From positions 1 through 64,000 of the forward strand of contig NZ_JBAKFX010000010.1 in NCBI RefSeq assembly GCF_037577855.1: 64,000 nucleotides of DNA. Reading direction: 5' to 3'. Below, in pieces: positions 1 through 9,379 of the stretch. The notes beneath the pieces were generated by a model. That model searched no databases. It was given only the letters and a program-made list of their open reading frames with translations, and had not been told where the DNA came from. Position 1 is the stretch's first letter; every line of letters starts with the position of its first letter. Position numbers and translations under genes: made by a program. The DNA comes from Dethiothermospora halolimnae. Lineage in GTDB: Bacteria; Bacillota; Clostridia; Tissierellales; VENL01.

Positions 1-125
1 GGTTAATCCAATAACAGATTTTATAGTGAACTTTATTCCGTGTGATGCAAAAAAATGTTGAGCTAATAAATATATAGGGTTTCCATCAACAATAAATTCA
101 AGATTTTTAGGGATATTTTTAATTT
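1..125 (-). pseudogene. DDE transposase fragment, cut by the window edge
   Basis: Read on the minus strand, positions 120 to 1 are open for 40 codons and continue off the left edge. The peptide contains DGNPIYLLAQHFFA followed by VIGLT, which I recognise from memory as the core of a clostridial/enterococcal DDE-type transposase. No start codon or upstream transposase sequence is present: the next gene begins at 143 in the opposite direction. It is therefore a truncated remnant at this end, though the part outside the window is unknown. Family assignment is recall, not a search. Confidence 0.55.
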
Positions 126-142
126 TAAAAGGGGGAGAATAT

Positions 143-3100
143 ATGAAAAAGACAAAATTTTCAAAGTATTTGAAGAGAGTTACTGCTATATTACTTTTTA
201 TTAGTTTAGTGATTGCACCACTTCCACTATATGCTCAGTCAAATACTACAGATTCACTGGAAGTAGGTAAAACTTATCATGGGTTTAAATTGACTAGGCA
301 GGAAAAAGTCGATGAAATAAACTCTACGGCAGAAATTTTTGAACATTCTAAAACGGGAGCAAAATTAATTTATTTAAGGAATGATGATGACAATAAGGTA
401 TTTACTATAAACTTTAGAACACCACCTGAAAATAGTACTGGTGTTGCCCATATAATTGAGCACTCCGTTCTTTGTGGATCTAGAAACTTTCCAACTAAGG
501 ATCCGTTTTTGGCAATGATGAAAAAATCATTAAATACTTATTTAAATGCAGCGACTTATGCAGATAAAACTGCATATCCCGTGGCAAGTAGAAATCATAA
601 AGATTTTAGAAATTTAATAAATGTATATTTAGATGCTGTTTTCTATCCTAACTTCTATGAAAATGATAAGATATTTAAACAAGAGGGATGGCGTCATGAG
701 TTAGAAACAGTAGATGGGGAATTAAACTATAATGGTATTGTTTATAATGAAATGAAGGGAAACTATTCTAATGCCCAAAGATTATTAGGTAGCAAGATAG
801 ATGAATCCCTATTTCCAGATAGTATATATCGACATGACTCAGGGGGGAATCCAGAAAATATACCTGATTTAACCTATGAAGAGTTTGTAAATTTCCATAA
901 AAAATATTATCATCCTTCAAACTCATATATATACCTATATGGTGATATGGATATAATGGAGACACTAAAATTTATTAATGATAATTACTTAGCTAATTTT
1001 GATAAAAAAGAGATTGATTCAGAGATACCTATGCAAGAACCATTTGATCAAATGAAAGAGGTTTATGCTAAATATTCGGTACCAGAGGGAACCGATACTA
1101 GTAATAAGACATATATGGCTCTTAACTATGCTATGCCCAAACAGCCTAATGTTGAGTCCTATCTGTCAGCCTTTATCAGTTTTGCATTGTTTGACTATGA
1201 CTCATCTCCTGTTAAAAAAGCGATTTTAGATGCAGGGTTGGGTTCTAGTAGTACCAGTTCCTATTCTTCTGGTAAGCAGCAACCAACATTTAGTATTATG
1301 TTAAATAACACTAATAAAGATAAGGCAGAAGCATTCAAAAAAGTTGTTTTTGATACTTTAACTAAATTGGTTAATGAAGGTATGGATAAGGATAGGTTAA
1401 AGGAAGAGATAGCATCAATAGAGTATTCATCTCGTCAACAAAAAAGTAATGCTACTAGGGGAATGAATTATAATGATTCTATTATGATGGGATGGTTATA
1501 TGGTGGAGATCCACTGGCATTCTTAAAAGTAAATGATGTATTAGAAGATATAAAGGGTAAAATCGATGATAACTATATAGAAAACTTTATAAAGGAAAAT
1601 ATATTAGAAAACACCCATAGTTCATTAGTTGTATTAGAACCTCAGCCGGGATTGGCAAGTAAAAATAATGCAAAATTATCTAAAAAACTACAGGACTATA
1701 AAAATAGTTTAACTGATGAAGAAAAGAAACAATTAGTTAAACAAACAGCCGAACTGAAAAAATGGCAAGAAACTGAAGATACAGAAGAGGCTTTAGCAAC
1801 TATACCAACACTTTCCTTATCTGATATTAATGATGATGTAAAGGAAATACCAACTGATATTGAAAAAATAAATGATATTACAATATTAAATCATCCTATT
1901 TATACAAATGATATCGGATATATTGAAATGTACTTTGATACAACTAAAGTACCTCAAGAGCAAATACCATACTTATATTTACTATCGAGTCTTCTTAAGA
2001 AAGTTGATACTGAAAAGTATTCCTATGAAGATTTAGTAAGTGAAGTTAAGTCCAATACTGGAGGCATAGGGTTTGGGGTGCAAGCCTATAGTAAATATGG
2101 AGATTCAAACACATATTATCCTAAAATGGTAGTTGGAACAAATGTACTTTCTAGTAAATTACCTAAGGCATTTGCTTTAACATCAGAGATAATTAATAAT
2201 AGTAAATTTGATGATGTTGATAGGTTAAAGGAAATAATATCAAATTACAAATCTCAAATTGAGTCTGGATTTAGTTCAAATGGAGCAGGAATTGCTATAA
2301 ATCGTACATTTAGCTATTTCTCAGAAGTAGATAAATATGGGAGATTAGGAAGTGGATTAGATTATTATAATTTTATATGTGAGGTTGAAAAACAACTTGA
2401 AAATGCTCCAAATACTGTAATTGATAACTTAAATAAAGTTTATAAGCTAGCATTTGATAAAGAAAATCTTATCGTTGGTGTAACTATAGATAAGAAAAAT
2501 TATGATAAATTTAAAAAGGAATTTAATAGTTTTTCAAAGGATTTGAAGGTAGTAGATGGACCTAGACAAACATATAACATAGAATTTGACAATATTAAGG
2601 AAGGGATAAAGGTTCCTTCTAAGGTTCAATATGTAGTTCAAGGATATAATTATGAAGAGTTAGGATATGAATATTCAGGTAAGATGGAGGTTCTATCTAA
2701 AGTATTAAATACAGATTATTTATGGCCACAGTTACGTGTTAAAGGGGGAGCCTATGGTGGATATTCAATTATGTCAGAGGATGGAACATTAGGTTTCTAT
2801 TCTTATAGGGACCCAAGACTTAAGGGAACATTAGAATCCTATGATGGAATGGTTAAGTTCCTAGAGACATTTAATGCGTCTAAGGAAGACATGGTTGATT
2901 ATATTATAGGAACCATAGGTTCTATGGATAGACCATTAAGTCCATGGCAAAAAGGTTCAAATGCTAATGCTAACTATATTAAACAAATAACCTATGAAGA
3001 TATAAAACAGATAAGAAAAGAAATATTAAATACAACTGGGGAAGATATAAAAACTTTTGCTAAAATGATAAAATCAATAATGGAAAAAGATAATTATTCC

Positions 3101-3175
3101 GTAGTAGGAAACGGTGAGAAGATCGAACAACATAAAGACGTGTTTGATATAATAATCGATGCTTTAAGTAAATAG
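143..3175 (+). CDS. Exported M16C zinc metalloprotease (presequence-protease type)
   Basis: A 1010-residue insulinase-type peptidase that probably degrades peptides outside the membrane. Residues 1-31 form a signal peptide (KRVTAILLFISLVIAPLP, then a likely cut after YAQ). The inverted zinc motif HIIEH is at 103-107 and the distal glutamate ligand fits E203 in YNEMKGNYS. The length matches the single-chain two-lobed M16C proteins (PreP/falcilysin-like), with the second, inactive lobe in the C-terminal half. The start has a clear GGGGGAG ribosome site. The gene is monocistronic: a transposase remnant lies directly upstream and a terminator follows. Substrate is unknown. Confidence 0.9.
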   Translation: MKKTKFSKYLKRVTAILLFISLVIAPLPLYAQSNTTDSLEVGKTYHGFKLTRQEKVDEINSTAEIFEHSKTGAKLIYLRNDDDNKVFTINFRTPPENSTGVAHIIEHSVLCGSRNFPTKDPFLAMMKKSLNTYLNAATYADKTAYPVASRNHKDFRNLINVYLDAVFYPNFYENDKIFKQEGWRHELETVDGELNYNGIVYNEMKGNYSNAQRLLGSKIDESLFPDSIYRHDSGGNPENIPDLTYEEFVNFHKKYYHPSNSYIYLYGDMDIMETLKFINDNYLANFDKKEIDSEIPMQEPFDQMKEVYAKYSVPEGTDTSNKTYMALNYAMPKQPNVESYLSAFISFALFDYDSSPVKKAILDAGLGSSSTSSYSSGKQQPTFSIMLNNTNKDKAEAFKKVVFDTLTKLVNEGMDKDRLKEEIASIEYSSRQQKSNATRGMNYNDSIMMGWLYGGDPLAFLKVNDVLEDIKGKIDDNYIENFIKENILENTHSSLVVLEPQPGLASKNNAKLSKKLQDYKNSLTDEEKKQLVKQTAELKKWQETEDTEEALATIPTLSLSDINDDVKEIPTDIEKINDITILNHPIYTNDIGYIEMYFDTTKVPQEQIPYLYLLSSLLKKVDTEKYSYEDLVSEVKSNTGGIGFGVQAYSKYGDSNTYYPKMVVGTNVLSSKLPKAFALTSEIINNSKFDDVDRLKEIISNYKSQIESGFSSNGAGIAINRTFSYFSEVDKYGRLGSGLDYYNFICEVEKQLENAPNTVIDNLNKVYKLAFDKENLIVGVTIDKKNYDKFKKEFNSFSKDLKVVDGPRQTYNIEFDNIKEGIKVPSKVQYVVQGYNYEELGYEYSGKMEVLSKVLNTDYLWPQLRVKGGAYGGYSIMSEDGTLGFYSYRDPRLKGTLESYDGMVKFLETFNASKEDMVDYIIGTIGSMDRPLSPWQKGSNANANYIKQITYEDIKQIRKEILNTTGEDIKTFAKMIKSIMEKDNYSVVGNGEKIEQHKDVFDIIIDALSK

Positions 3176-3189
3176 AAGATTAAATTATA

Positions 3190-3227
3190 AAAAGCCCCTT
3201 TAAAATTAATTTGAAAGGGACTTTTTA
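3190..3227 (+). terminator. Terminator after the M16C protease
   Basis: AAAAGCCCCTTT pairs imperfectly with GAAAGGGACTTTTT about 15 bases after the protease stop codon, ending in a T run. Confidence 0.7.
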
Positions 3228-3333
3228 TAATTTATAACTTTAAATCAGTAAATAATAGGTATATAATATATATTTAGATAGTTATGTTAAGGATATAAAG
3301 GGGAGACTTTAGTCATTACTAAGTTAGGATATT

Positions 3334-3441
3334 ATGAGATTACTGAAAGGTATGATGTTTTTACTTTGTATTTTATTAGTTGTTTCTGTCATTATTAAAA
3401 GTATTATCAATAATATTCTTTGTACTTACTTAAGAACTTAA
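3334..3441 (+). CDS. Possible 35-residue membrane peptide
   Basis: The reading frame starts MRLLKGMMFLLCILL and is almost wholly one hydrophobic segment with a basic N terminus. An AGGA lies about seven bases before the ATG. A 13-bp sequence inside it (ATTACTGAAAGGT, 3339-3351) recurs at 3493-3505, where it carries the ribosome site of the next gene, so the small frame may derive from a partial duplication. No family is recognised. It could be a real small membrane protein or a chance frame in the 338-base gap. Confidence 0.3.
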   Translation: MRLLKGMMFLLCILLVVSVIIKSIINNILCTYLRT

Positions 3442-3513
3442 TTAAAGGCTAAATAAAAAATATGAGGAACTATTTTGTATAGAAATATAAAAATTACTGA
3501 AAGGTGGAAATTT

Positions 3514-4239
3514 ATGATCAATAGTAAAATGATATTACATATTTCTATAGTTATGATCTTTTTTCTATTGACAAAGGCTACTCCGATTTATAAAAATAAA
3601 GTAAAAATAGACCATGAAATTGAGGGAATACTTCATGAAAAAAAAGAAGTTGACCAAGAAGAGAGTTTTAGATGTGGACCGTTGCCTAAAAGGATAATAA
3701 AAAAAGTAAAAGAGGTATCATGGAAGGAGAATGATAAAATACAACTAAATGATTTATATTATGTAGAGGTGTTACATTGGGGTTTTGATTATAAGGTCCA
3801 TAGAGGCGAGCTTATAGTACATAGAAAAGTAGCAGAAGAAGTAATGGAGATATTTAAAAAATTATATGATAAGAAATTTGAAATAGAAAAGATAAGATTA
3901 ATTAGTGAATATAATGCAAATGATAATTTGTCTATGGCAGATAATAATACCTCTGCTTTCTGTTATCGTGAAATAACAGGAAAAAAGGGAATGATATCTA
4001 AGCATGGTTATGGTATTGCAATAGACATTAATCCTTTAATAAATCCATATGTAAAGGGAGATGTAATCTTACCTAAGGAAGGAAAAAAATATATACAAAG
4101 AGATAAAAAGGTTAAAGGGTTAATAACAAAAGATAGTATTGTTTATAAACTATTTAAGGAAAAAGGCTGGACTTGGGGAGGGGAATGGAAAACTCTAAAG
4201 GATTATCAACATTTTCAAAAAAATATTTCAATTGAGTAA
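3514..4239 (+). CDS. M15-family D-alanyl-D-alanine carboxypeptidase-like protein
   Basis: A 241-residue protein probably acting on cell-wall peptides, anchored or secreted by an N-terminal hydrophobic segment (residues 7-20). The C-terminal half holds the M15 peptidase signature: SKHGYGIAIDINP places zinc ligands at H164 and D171, and YQHF supplies H233, with the WTWGGEW motif before it, as in VanY/CwlK-type enzymes. I chose ATG 3514 because AAGGTGG sits six bases upstream; an in-frame TTG at 3475 lacks such a site. There is no vancomycin-resistance context. Whether it is a carboxypeptidase or an L,D-type endopeptidase cannot be told from sequence alone. Confidence 0.82.
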   Translation: MINSKMILHISIVMIFFLLTKATPIYKNKVKIDHEIEGILHEKKEVDQEESFRCGPLPKRIIKKVKEVSWKENDKIQLNDLYYVEVLHWGFDYKVHRGELIVHRKVAEEVMEIFKKLYDKKFEIEKIRLISEYNANDNLSMADNNTSAFCYREITGKKGMISKHGYGIAIDINPLINPYVKGDVILPKEGKKYIQRDKKVKGLITKDSIVYKLFKEKGWTWGGEWKTLKDYQHFQKNISIE

Positions 4240-4361
4240 ATATGGGACTATGATTACGAATTGATTACATTATACCATATTATATTTCAACATATACAGA
4301 ATATAGTATGGCGACCATAGAAAAACGAAATTACTTATAACTAATAATGGGAGGAAGATTA

Positions 4362-5414
4362 ATGAATAAAAAGAAAAATATGCTAGTAATACTACTTGTC
4401 ACATTAATGGTATTTTTATCAGATTTTTCATTAGTATATGCAGCCGATGGTTACCGAAACATAAAAGCTTGGTTTGGTGACATTAATATATTAAACAATG
4501 GAGAAAAAATAGGAGACCACGTTCCAAAATTTATGGTAGATGGTCTTATTTATGTGCCAATTCAAAAAGTTGGAGAAATTTTTGATAAAAATTGGAGTTG
4601 GGACCAAGTAACTCATACAATGAGATTTACAGATAACCCCAGTAAGCAGAATTTTAATCAAAAGCAAAATAATATGATGATGTTTATGAGACTTTTTGAA
4701 AAGGAAGAAAAAATTAAAGAGTTAGAAGAAAAGGTTAAAACATTAGAGACAAAATTAGAAGGAAAAAAAGAGGTAACAGATTTGGATGATTTAGAGAAAG
4801 ATATTAAAGATAAGTATGATGAAATAGACGATGTAGAGGTTAATGATATTGATTTAGATGATAAAGGTAATGACGTTGAAGTAAAAATAGAGATAGATCT
4901 GGATAAAGATGAGAGGGAGTGGAAAAGGGTTTCAGAAAGTGAGCTAGAGGATTATCTTGAAAATATATATGATGAAATTAAATACGCAGTTGAGGATTTA
5001 GATGATGTGAAGGGAGAAATTGAAACAAAGTCTAGAAAATATGATGACATTGAATTTATATTTAATTCAAGGGGACAGGTAAGATTTGATCTAGATAATG
5101 ATTCAGTTAATGACCTTGAGAACGAACTAGAAGATGAGTATGATAAAATTGATGATGAAGTAAGGGTAGACTTTGAACTTCGTGGTGATAAGGACAAAAT
5201 ATATGTTGATATACAAATTGAATCAGATCATGAAGATGATGATTTTGATGATTTAAGTAGAAGTGATGTAGAAAACTATATAAAAGATTTATGCAGGGAT
5301 ATTTTAGATGAATTTGATGATGCTGATATTGATGGTAAAATAGAAGATAGTGATGGATATAAAGAAGTTAAATTTGATGTGGATTTAGGATATGATCTAG
5401 ATATAGATTGGTAA
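4362..5414 (+). CDS. Exported acidic protein with copper-amine-oxidase-N-like domain and duplicated C-terminal domain
   Basis: A 350-residue secreted protein. Residues 1-27 are a signal peptide ending VYAA. Residues 30-92 (WFGDINILNNG, then a DGLIYVPI strand and a WSWDQVTHTMRF end) look like the copper amine oxidase N-terminal/stalk domain common in clostridial surface proteins. Residues 113-135 are a short coiled coil. Residues 143-237 and 251-344 are two copies of one unit, each opening with a DLE/KDIKDKYDEIDD-type helix and ending in a GYKEVKFDV-type strand. The protein is very rich in Asp and Glu, suggesting cation binding. ATG 4362 follows GGGAGGA; the ATG at 4347 overlaps that site. Function is unknown. 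Confidence 0.75.
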   Translation: MNKKKNMLVILLVTLMVFLSDFSLVYAADGYRNIKAWFGDINILNNGEKIGDHVPKFMVDGLIYVPIQKVGEIFDKNWSWDQVTHTMRFTDNPSKQNFNQKQNNMMMFMRLFEKEEKIKELEEKVKTLETKLEGKKEVTDLDDLEKDIKDKYDEIDDVEVNDIDLDDKGNDVEVKIEIDLDKDEREWKRVSESELEDYLENIYDEIKYAVEDLDDVKGEIETKSRKYDDIEFIFNSRGQVRFDLDNDSVNDLENELEDEYDKIDDEVRVDFELRGDKDKIYVDIQIESDHEDDDFDDLSRSDVENYIKDLCRDILDEFDDADIDGKIEDSDGYKEVKFDVDLGYDLDIDW

Positions 5415-5497
5415 TATAGCATAACAATAGATTTACGTATATAAAAGTTTTAACCTATTTTTGTTAAGACTTTCAACTTTAAAAAAGGAGATTTATT

Positions 5498-6265
5498 ATG
5501 GATATTAAAAGGGGAAAAATAATTTTTTTTAGTGGCACTGGCAATACGAAATATATAGCTAAATCCTTTGAAGAAAACTTCAAAAATAAAGATATAGAAA
5601 TTGATATAACTTCTATAGAAAATATAAGAAGGTTTGATATTAAAAATATAGACTTTTTAGTAATAGGTGCTCCAATATATGCAGATAATGTACCAGAATT
5701 TTTTATCAAGTGGTTAAAAGAAAATATTCCATATGCTGAAAAAATGATTCCAATAATATTATTTACCACTCAGGTCTCAACTGGAGCTGGGGTTCATATT
5801 ATGGAAAGAATAATGACTGATAAGAACTATAAAGTAGTTATTAAAACTAGTTTCTCTATGCCTAATAACTATTATTATGCCATGTTTTCTAAAACTCCAG
5901 AGAAAAGGGTAAAAGAAATGATAAGCAATGGAAAAAATAAAGTTGAAGAGTTAGTAGAAAAGTTTTTACAAGGAAAAGAAGTTAAAGACAGGGGAACTAG
6001 AAGTAGAGTATTTTTGGCAAAGGCAGTTGGTAAAATGTTCTCCAGTGTAGGGAAAAAACAGGCCCAAAAATTAACCGTTACTGAAGACTGTATAAAATGT
6101 GGTTTATGCGTAAGAAAATGTCCAAGCAATAATATTATATTAAAGGATAAAATAACTTTTAAAGAGAACTGCTACGTTTGTACTAGATGTATACATATAT
6201 GTCCTGTAAATGCTATTAGATATAAAGGCAAGAAATGTGATCAGTACAATATGTTTTTGAAGTAA
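5498..6265 (+). CDS. EFR1-type flavodoxin-ferredoxin fusion
   Basis: A 255-residue cytoplasmic electron carrier or oxidoreductase. The N-terminal flavodoxin fold begins with the FMN-phosphate loop SGTGNT and has the IGAPIYADNVP second loop. The C terminus carries two [4Fe-4S] motifs of the 2-2-3 type: CIKCGLCVRKCP and CYVCTRCIHICP. This arrangement is that of the EFR1 ferrodoxin family of Clostridia. An AAAAGGAG site precedes the ATG. It stands alone between unrelated genes, so its redox partner is not indicated. Confidence 0.9.
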   Translation: MDIKRGKIIFFSGTGNTKYIAKSFEENFKNKDIEIDITSIENIRRFDIKNIDFLVIGAPIYADNVPEFFIKWLKENIPYAEKMIPIILFTTQVSTGAGVHIMERIMTDKNYKVVIKTSFSMPNNYYYAMFSKTPEKRVKEMISNGKNKVEELVEKFLQGKEVKDRGTRSRVFLAKAVGKMFSSVGKKQAQKLTVTEDCIKCGLCVRKCPSNNIILKDKITFKENCYVCTRCIHICPVNAIRYKGKKCDQYNMFLK

Positions 6266-6305
6266 TAAAACTTTTATTTGTATCTTCTACTATAGGAGTA
6301 TCAAA

Positions 6306-6371
6306 TCTCTGTTCTTTGCTCCTTACACCCTGTACAAAACAAAAGAAGTGCTAAAGGCATCTGTGTTCTAA
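6306..6371 (+). repeat. Dispersed repeat family C, degenerate copy 1
   Basis: Contains the TCTCTGTTCTTTGCTCC lead and an AAAGAAGTGCTAAAGGCA core resembling copies at 11491, 13281, 24312 and 39544. The hairpin of the better copies is largely decayed here. Confidence 0.5.
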
Positions 6372-6375
6372 GAAT

Positions 6376-6412
6376 AAAAGCTGGTATATGTAAAAACATA
6401 TGCCAGCTTTTT
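6376..6412 (+). terminator. Terminator after the EFR1 gene
   Basis: AAAAGCTGGTATATG pairs with CATATGCCAGCTTTT around a TAAAAA loop (one mismatch), ending in T5. It isolates the following folate cluster. Confidence 0.85.
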
Positions 6413-6505
6413 ACATTGTAAATAATATTAAAACTTTGTTAAAATTATAGATAAGAGTATTATCAAAATTCTTTGTTATTATATTACAAAATACTACAAG
6501 ATTTG

Positions 6506-6535
6506 TTGACTATTAACCCCTTATGAATATATAAT
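6506..6535 (+). promoter_or_regulatory. SigA-type promoter of the pab cluster
   Basis: TTGACT (6506-6511) and TATAAT (6530-6535) are separated by 18 bases and lie about 50 bases before pabA. No riboswitch or T-box structure is seen in the short leader. Confidence 0.65.
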
Positions 6536-6586
6536 TAGATGTAAATTGTTTATAAAATATATCGGTAAACATGTGAGGTGTTGGAT

Positions 6587-7174
6587 ATGATATTGATGAT
6601 AGATAATTATGATTCTTTTACTTACAACTTAGTACAGTATTTAGAATCATTGAAAGAAGAGGTTTCAGTCTATAGAAATGACGAGATAACTTTAGAAGAA
6701 ATAGAAAAAATGGATCCTGATATGATAGTTCTATCTCCGGGGCCCTGTACACCTAATGAAGCAGGAATATGTAAAGAGGTTGTGAAAAAATTCAAAGGTA
6801 AATTACCTATTTTAGGAATATGCCTTGGACATCAGACGATAGGCGATATATTTGGTGGGAAAGTTATAAAAGCGATGGAACCGGTTCATGGAAAGGTACA
6901 TCCTATAAAACATGGAGATAAGGGAGTTTTTAAAGGGTTAAATAATCCTCTAAATGTAACTAGATATCATTCCTTAGTGTTAGAAAGGGAAAGCATTCCA
7001 ACATGTTTTGAAATAACTGCTGAAACCAATGAAGGGGAAATAATGGGTATAAAGCATAAAGACTATTTAATAGAAGGAGTCCAATTTCATCCGGAAGCAA
7101 TATTAACAGAACAGGGAATGGATATTTTAAATAATTTTTTAAAAGAAGCAAAAAAATATAAAAGAGGGTGTTAG
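6587..7174 (+). CDS. pabA: Aminodeoxychorismate/anthranilate synthase glutamine amidotransferase subunit
   Basis: A 195-residue class I glutamine amidotransferase that hydrolyses glutamine and passes ammonia to the chorismate-binding subunit. The nucleophile is C79 in ILGICLGHQ; the His-Glu pair is H168 and E170 in VQFHPEA. The start MILMIDNYDSF is typical of PabA/TrpG. ATG 6587 sits six bases after GAGGTG; a GTG at 6578 lies inside that site. It is followed two bases later by pabB, and the set pabA-pabB-pabC with folE argues for folate rather than tryptophan synthesis. Confidence 0.93.
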   Translation: MILMIDNYDSFTYNLVQYLESLKEEVSVYRNDEITLEEIEKMDPDMIVLSPGPCTPNEAGICKEVVKKFKGKLPILGICLGHQTIGDIFGGKVIKAMEPVHGKVHPIKHGDKGVFKGLNNPLNVTRYHSLVLERESIPTCFEITAETNEGEIMGIKHKDYLIEGVQFHPEAILTEQGMDILNNFLKEAKKYKRGC

Positions 7175-7176
7175 AT

Positions 7177-8547
7177 ATGTTAATAAAAGAAATCAAGACA
7201 TCTCTTAATAGTTTTGAAATATATAGTATTTTTAAAAATGATAAGTATAGCTTTTTTTTAGATAGTGGTATGGATCATGATAACTTAGGAAAGTATTCCT
7301 TTATAGGTGCTAATCCTTTTGGAGTATTTAAAAGCAAAAATGAGAGTATAACTATAATAGAGGATAATGAAGAAAAAACTTTCAATGGAGATCCATTTGC
7401 CCAGCTAAAAAAGTTATTGTCAAAGTATAATATGAATTATAAAACAGATATCCCCTTTATAGGAGGAGCTGTTGGATATCTATCCTACGATCTATGTCAT
7501 CACGTTGAAAAATTACCTAGAACAGCAATTGACGATGTAGAAATCCCCGATTGTTTTTTTGGACTATATGATGGCATAATTATAATAGATCATAGGGAGA
7601 ACAAAGTTTTTATCTCATCACTGGGAATAAAGAACAATGAAGAAAAAACTATAGATAATATAACCAGTAGAATAAAAGAAGCTGAAAAAATAGGAATTAA
7701 TATAGAACTTAAAGATAAAGAGTTGCCTGTGGAATTTAAATCTAATTTTACAAAGGAAAACTATATAAAGGCTGTAGATAAGGTTAGGAACTATATAAAA
7801 TCTGGGGATATATATCAAGCCAATTTAACCCAAAGGTTTAATTGTGACCTACAGGAGTCTCCCTTTGAGTTATATGGAAAGCTTAGAGACATAAATCCAG
7901 CCCCATTTGCTAGTTTTATAGATTTTGGGGAAGGGTATATAGTAAGTAGTTCCCCAGAGAGATTTGTAAAAGTAGAAGATAGGATTATAGAGACTAGACC
8001 GATAAAGGGTACAAGACCTAGGGGAGCTAACGAAGAAGAAGATATAAGAAATAGAGAGGAACTACTATCAAGTGAGAAGGATAAAGCCGAATTATTGATG
8101 ATAGTAGATTTAGAAAGAAATGACTTGGGAAGAATATCCAAGACTGGCACAGTAGAAGTAACTGAATTATTTAAATTAGAGGAGTACTCAACCGTATATC
8201 ATTTAGTGTCAACAGTAATAGGTGAAATGAAAGAAGGTAGTGACTTAGTAGATGTAATAAAATCTACTTTTCCAGGAGGTTCCATAACAGGGGCACCTAA
8301 AATTAGGGCCATGGAAATTATAGACCAATTGGAACCAACCCAAAGAAATATATATACAGGCTCTATTGGATATCTTGGATTTAATGGAGATATGGATTTA
8401 AATATTGTGATTAGAACCATTGTTTGTAAAGATGATAGGGCATACTTTCAAGTAGGTGGCGGTATTGTATGGGACTCCGATGCTGAAATGGAATATGAAG
8501 AGACTCTCCATAAGGCTAAGGCTCTAATAGAAGCCTTAAAAAAGTAA
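7177..8547 (+). CDS. pabB: Aminodeoxychorismate synthase component I
   Basis: A 456-residue chorismate-utilising enzyme that aminates chorismate to 4-amino-4-deoxychorismate using ammonia from PabA. The C-terminal catalytic domain has ETRPIKGTRPRG, where K277 is the lysine that separates PabB from TrpE (which has Ala there), followed by PGGSITGAPKIRAMEIID. These residues make PabB the better call than anthranilate synthase. GAGGGTG precedes ATG 7177 by six bases, the same layout as pabA; a GTG at 7168 overlaps that site. It sits between pabA and pabC in one operon. Confidence 0.94.
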   Translation: MLIKEIKTSLNSFEIYSIFKNDKYSFFLDSGMDHDNLGKYSFIGANPFGVFKSKNESITIIEDNEEKTFNGDPFAQLKKLLSKYNMNYKTDIPFIGGAVGYLSYDLCHHVEKLPRTAIDDVEIPDCFFGLYDGIIIIDHRENKVFISSLGIKNNEEKTIDNITSRIKEAEKIGINIELKDKELPVEFKSNFTKENYIKAVDKVRNYIKSGDIYQANLTQRFNCDLQESPFELYGKLRDINPAPFASFIDFGEGYIVSSSPERFVKVEDRIIETRPIKGTRPRGANEEEDIRNREELLSSEKDKAELLMIVDLERNDLGRISKTGTVEVTELFKLEEYSTVYHLVSTVIGEMKEGSDLVDVIKSTFPGGSITGAPKIRAMEIIDQLEPTQRNIYTGSIGYLGFNGDMDLNIVIRTIVCKDDRAYFQVGGGIVWDSDAEMEYEETLHKAKALIEALKK

Positions 8548-8563
8548 TCTTAGGGTGATATTA

Positions 8564-9379
8564 TTGAATATATCAGTAAACGGTAAAATTATACCAAGGG
8601 ACAAATTCCTCTATCCCATAGATAGCAGCGGTTTCATGTATGGCTATGGTATTTTTGAAACCATGAAAATAGTAGAAAATAAAATACTTTTTTTAGAGGA
8701 ACATATTGATAGGCTTAAAAATGGATGTAAGATATTAGGATTAACCCTTAAATATGATTTTAAAGATATAAAAAAATATTGTTATGACTTAATTCATGCC
8801 AATGGTATAACTGGTGGTGTTGTTAAACTAACTTATGTAAATGGAGACAATAATACCTTAATAATTACCACTAGGAAAAATAGTTATAAAGATGAGGATT
8901 ATAATAGAGGTTTTAAAGTAGCATTTTCAGATGTAAAAAGAAACCCCTATTCAAAACTGGTATATGTAAAGTCTAATAATTATTTAGAAAATATATTGGC
9001 TAGAAGGGAAGTAGTATCTAGGGGATACGATGAAGTCATATTTGAAAATATTCATAATGAAATATGTGAAGGTGCCATATCTAATATATTTTTTATTAAA
9101 AACAAAAAAATATATACACCGAAAGTAGAATGTGGTATATTATCAGGGATAGCTCGAACTAAAGTTTTAGAATTAATAAAGGAGTTAAATATAAATCATG
9201 AAGTTGGGATATTTGATAAAAGAACATTATTAGAAGCTGATGAAATATTTATTACAAATTCCCTTATGGATATAATGCCCATAAGTCAGGTGGATAATAA
9301 AACTTTTAATATAATTAATTATAGTATCACCAATCTTCTAATTGACAAATTCAAAGTATTTATAAAGGGAAAAATATAA
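8564..9379 (+). CDS. pabC: 4-amino-4-deoxychorismate lyase (class IV PLP enzyme)
   Basis: A 271-residue fold-type IV PLP enzyme predicted to cleave aminodeoxychorismate into p-aminobenzoate and pyruvate. The PLP lysine fits K136 in VKSNNYLENILA, and the phosphate-side motif EGAISNIFFIK follows. By family alone it could be a branched-chain or D-amino-acid aminotransferase; directly following pabB makes the lyase far more likely. The likely start is TTG 8564 after AGGGTGATA; an in-frame GTG at 8555 lies within that site. The gap to pabB is 16 bases. Confidence 0.88.
   Translation: MNISVNGKIIPRDKFLYPIDSSGFMYGYGIFETMKIVENKILFLEEHIDRLKNGCKILGLTLKYDFKDIKKYCYDLIHANGITGGVVKLTYVNGDNNTLIITTRKNSYKDEDYNRGFKVAFSDVKRNPYSKLVYVKSNNYLENILARREVVSRGYDEVIFENIHNEICEGAISNIFFIKNKKIYTPKVECGILSGIARTKVLELIKELNINHEVGIFDKRTLLEADEIFITNSLMDIMPISQVDNKTFNIINYSITNLLIDKFKVFIKGKI

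Noticed and set aside
3514..4239. VanY-type vancomycin-resistance gene
   Set aside because: Only the M15 fold is present; no vanH, vanA, vanX or two-component genes are near.
6587..8547. Anthranilate synthase (trpG-trpE)
   Set aside because: The PIKGT lysine and the adjacent pabC and folE fit aminodeoxychorismate synthase.
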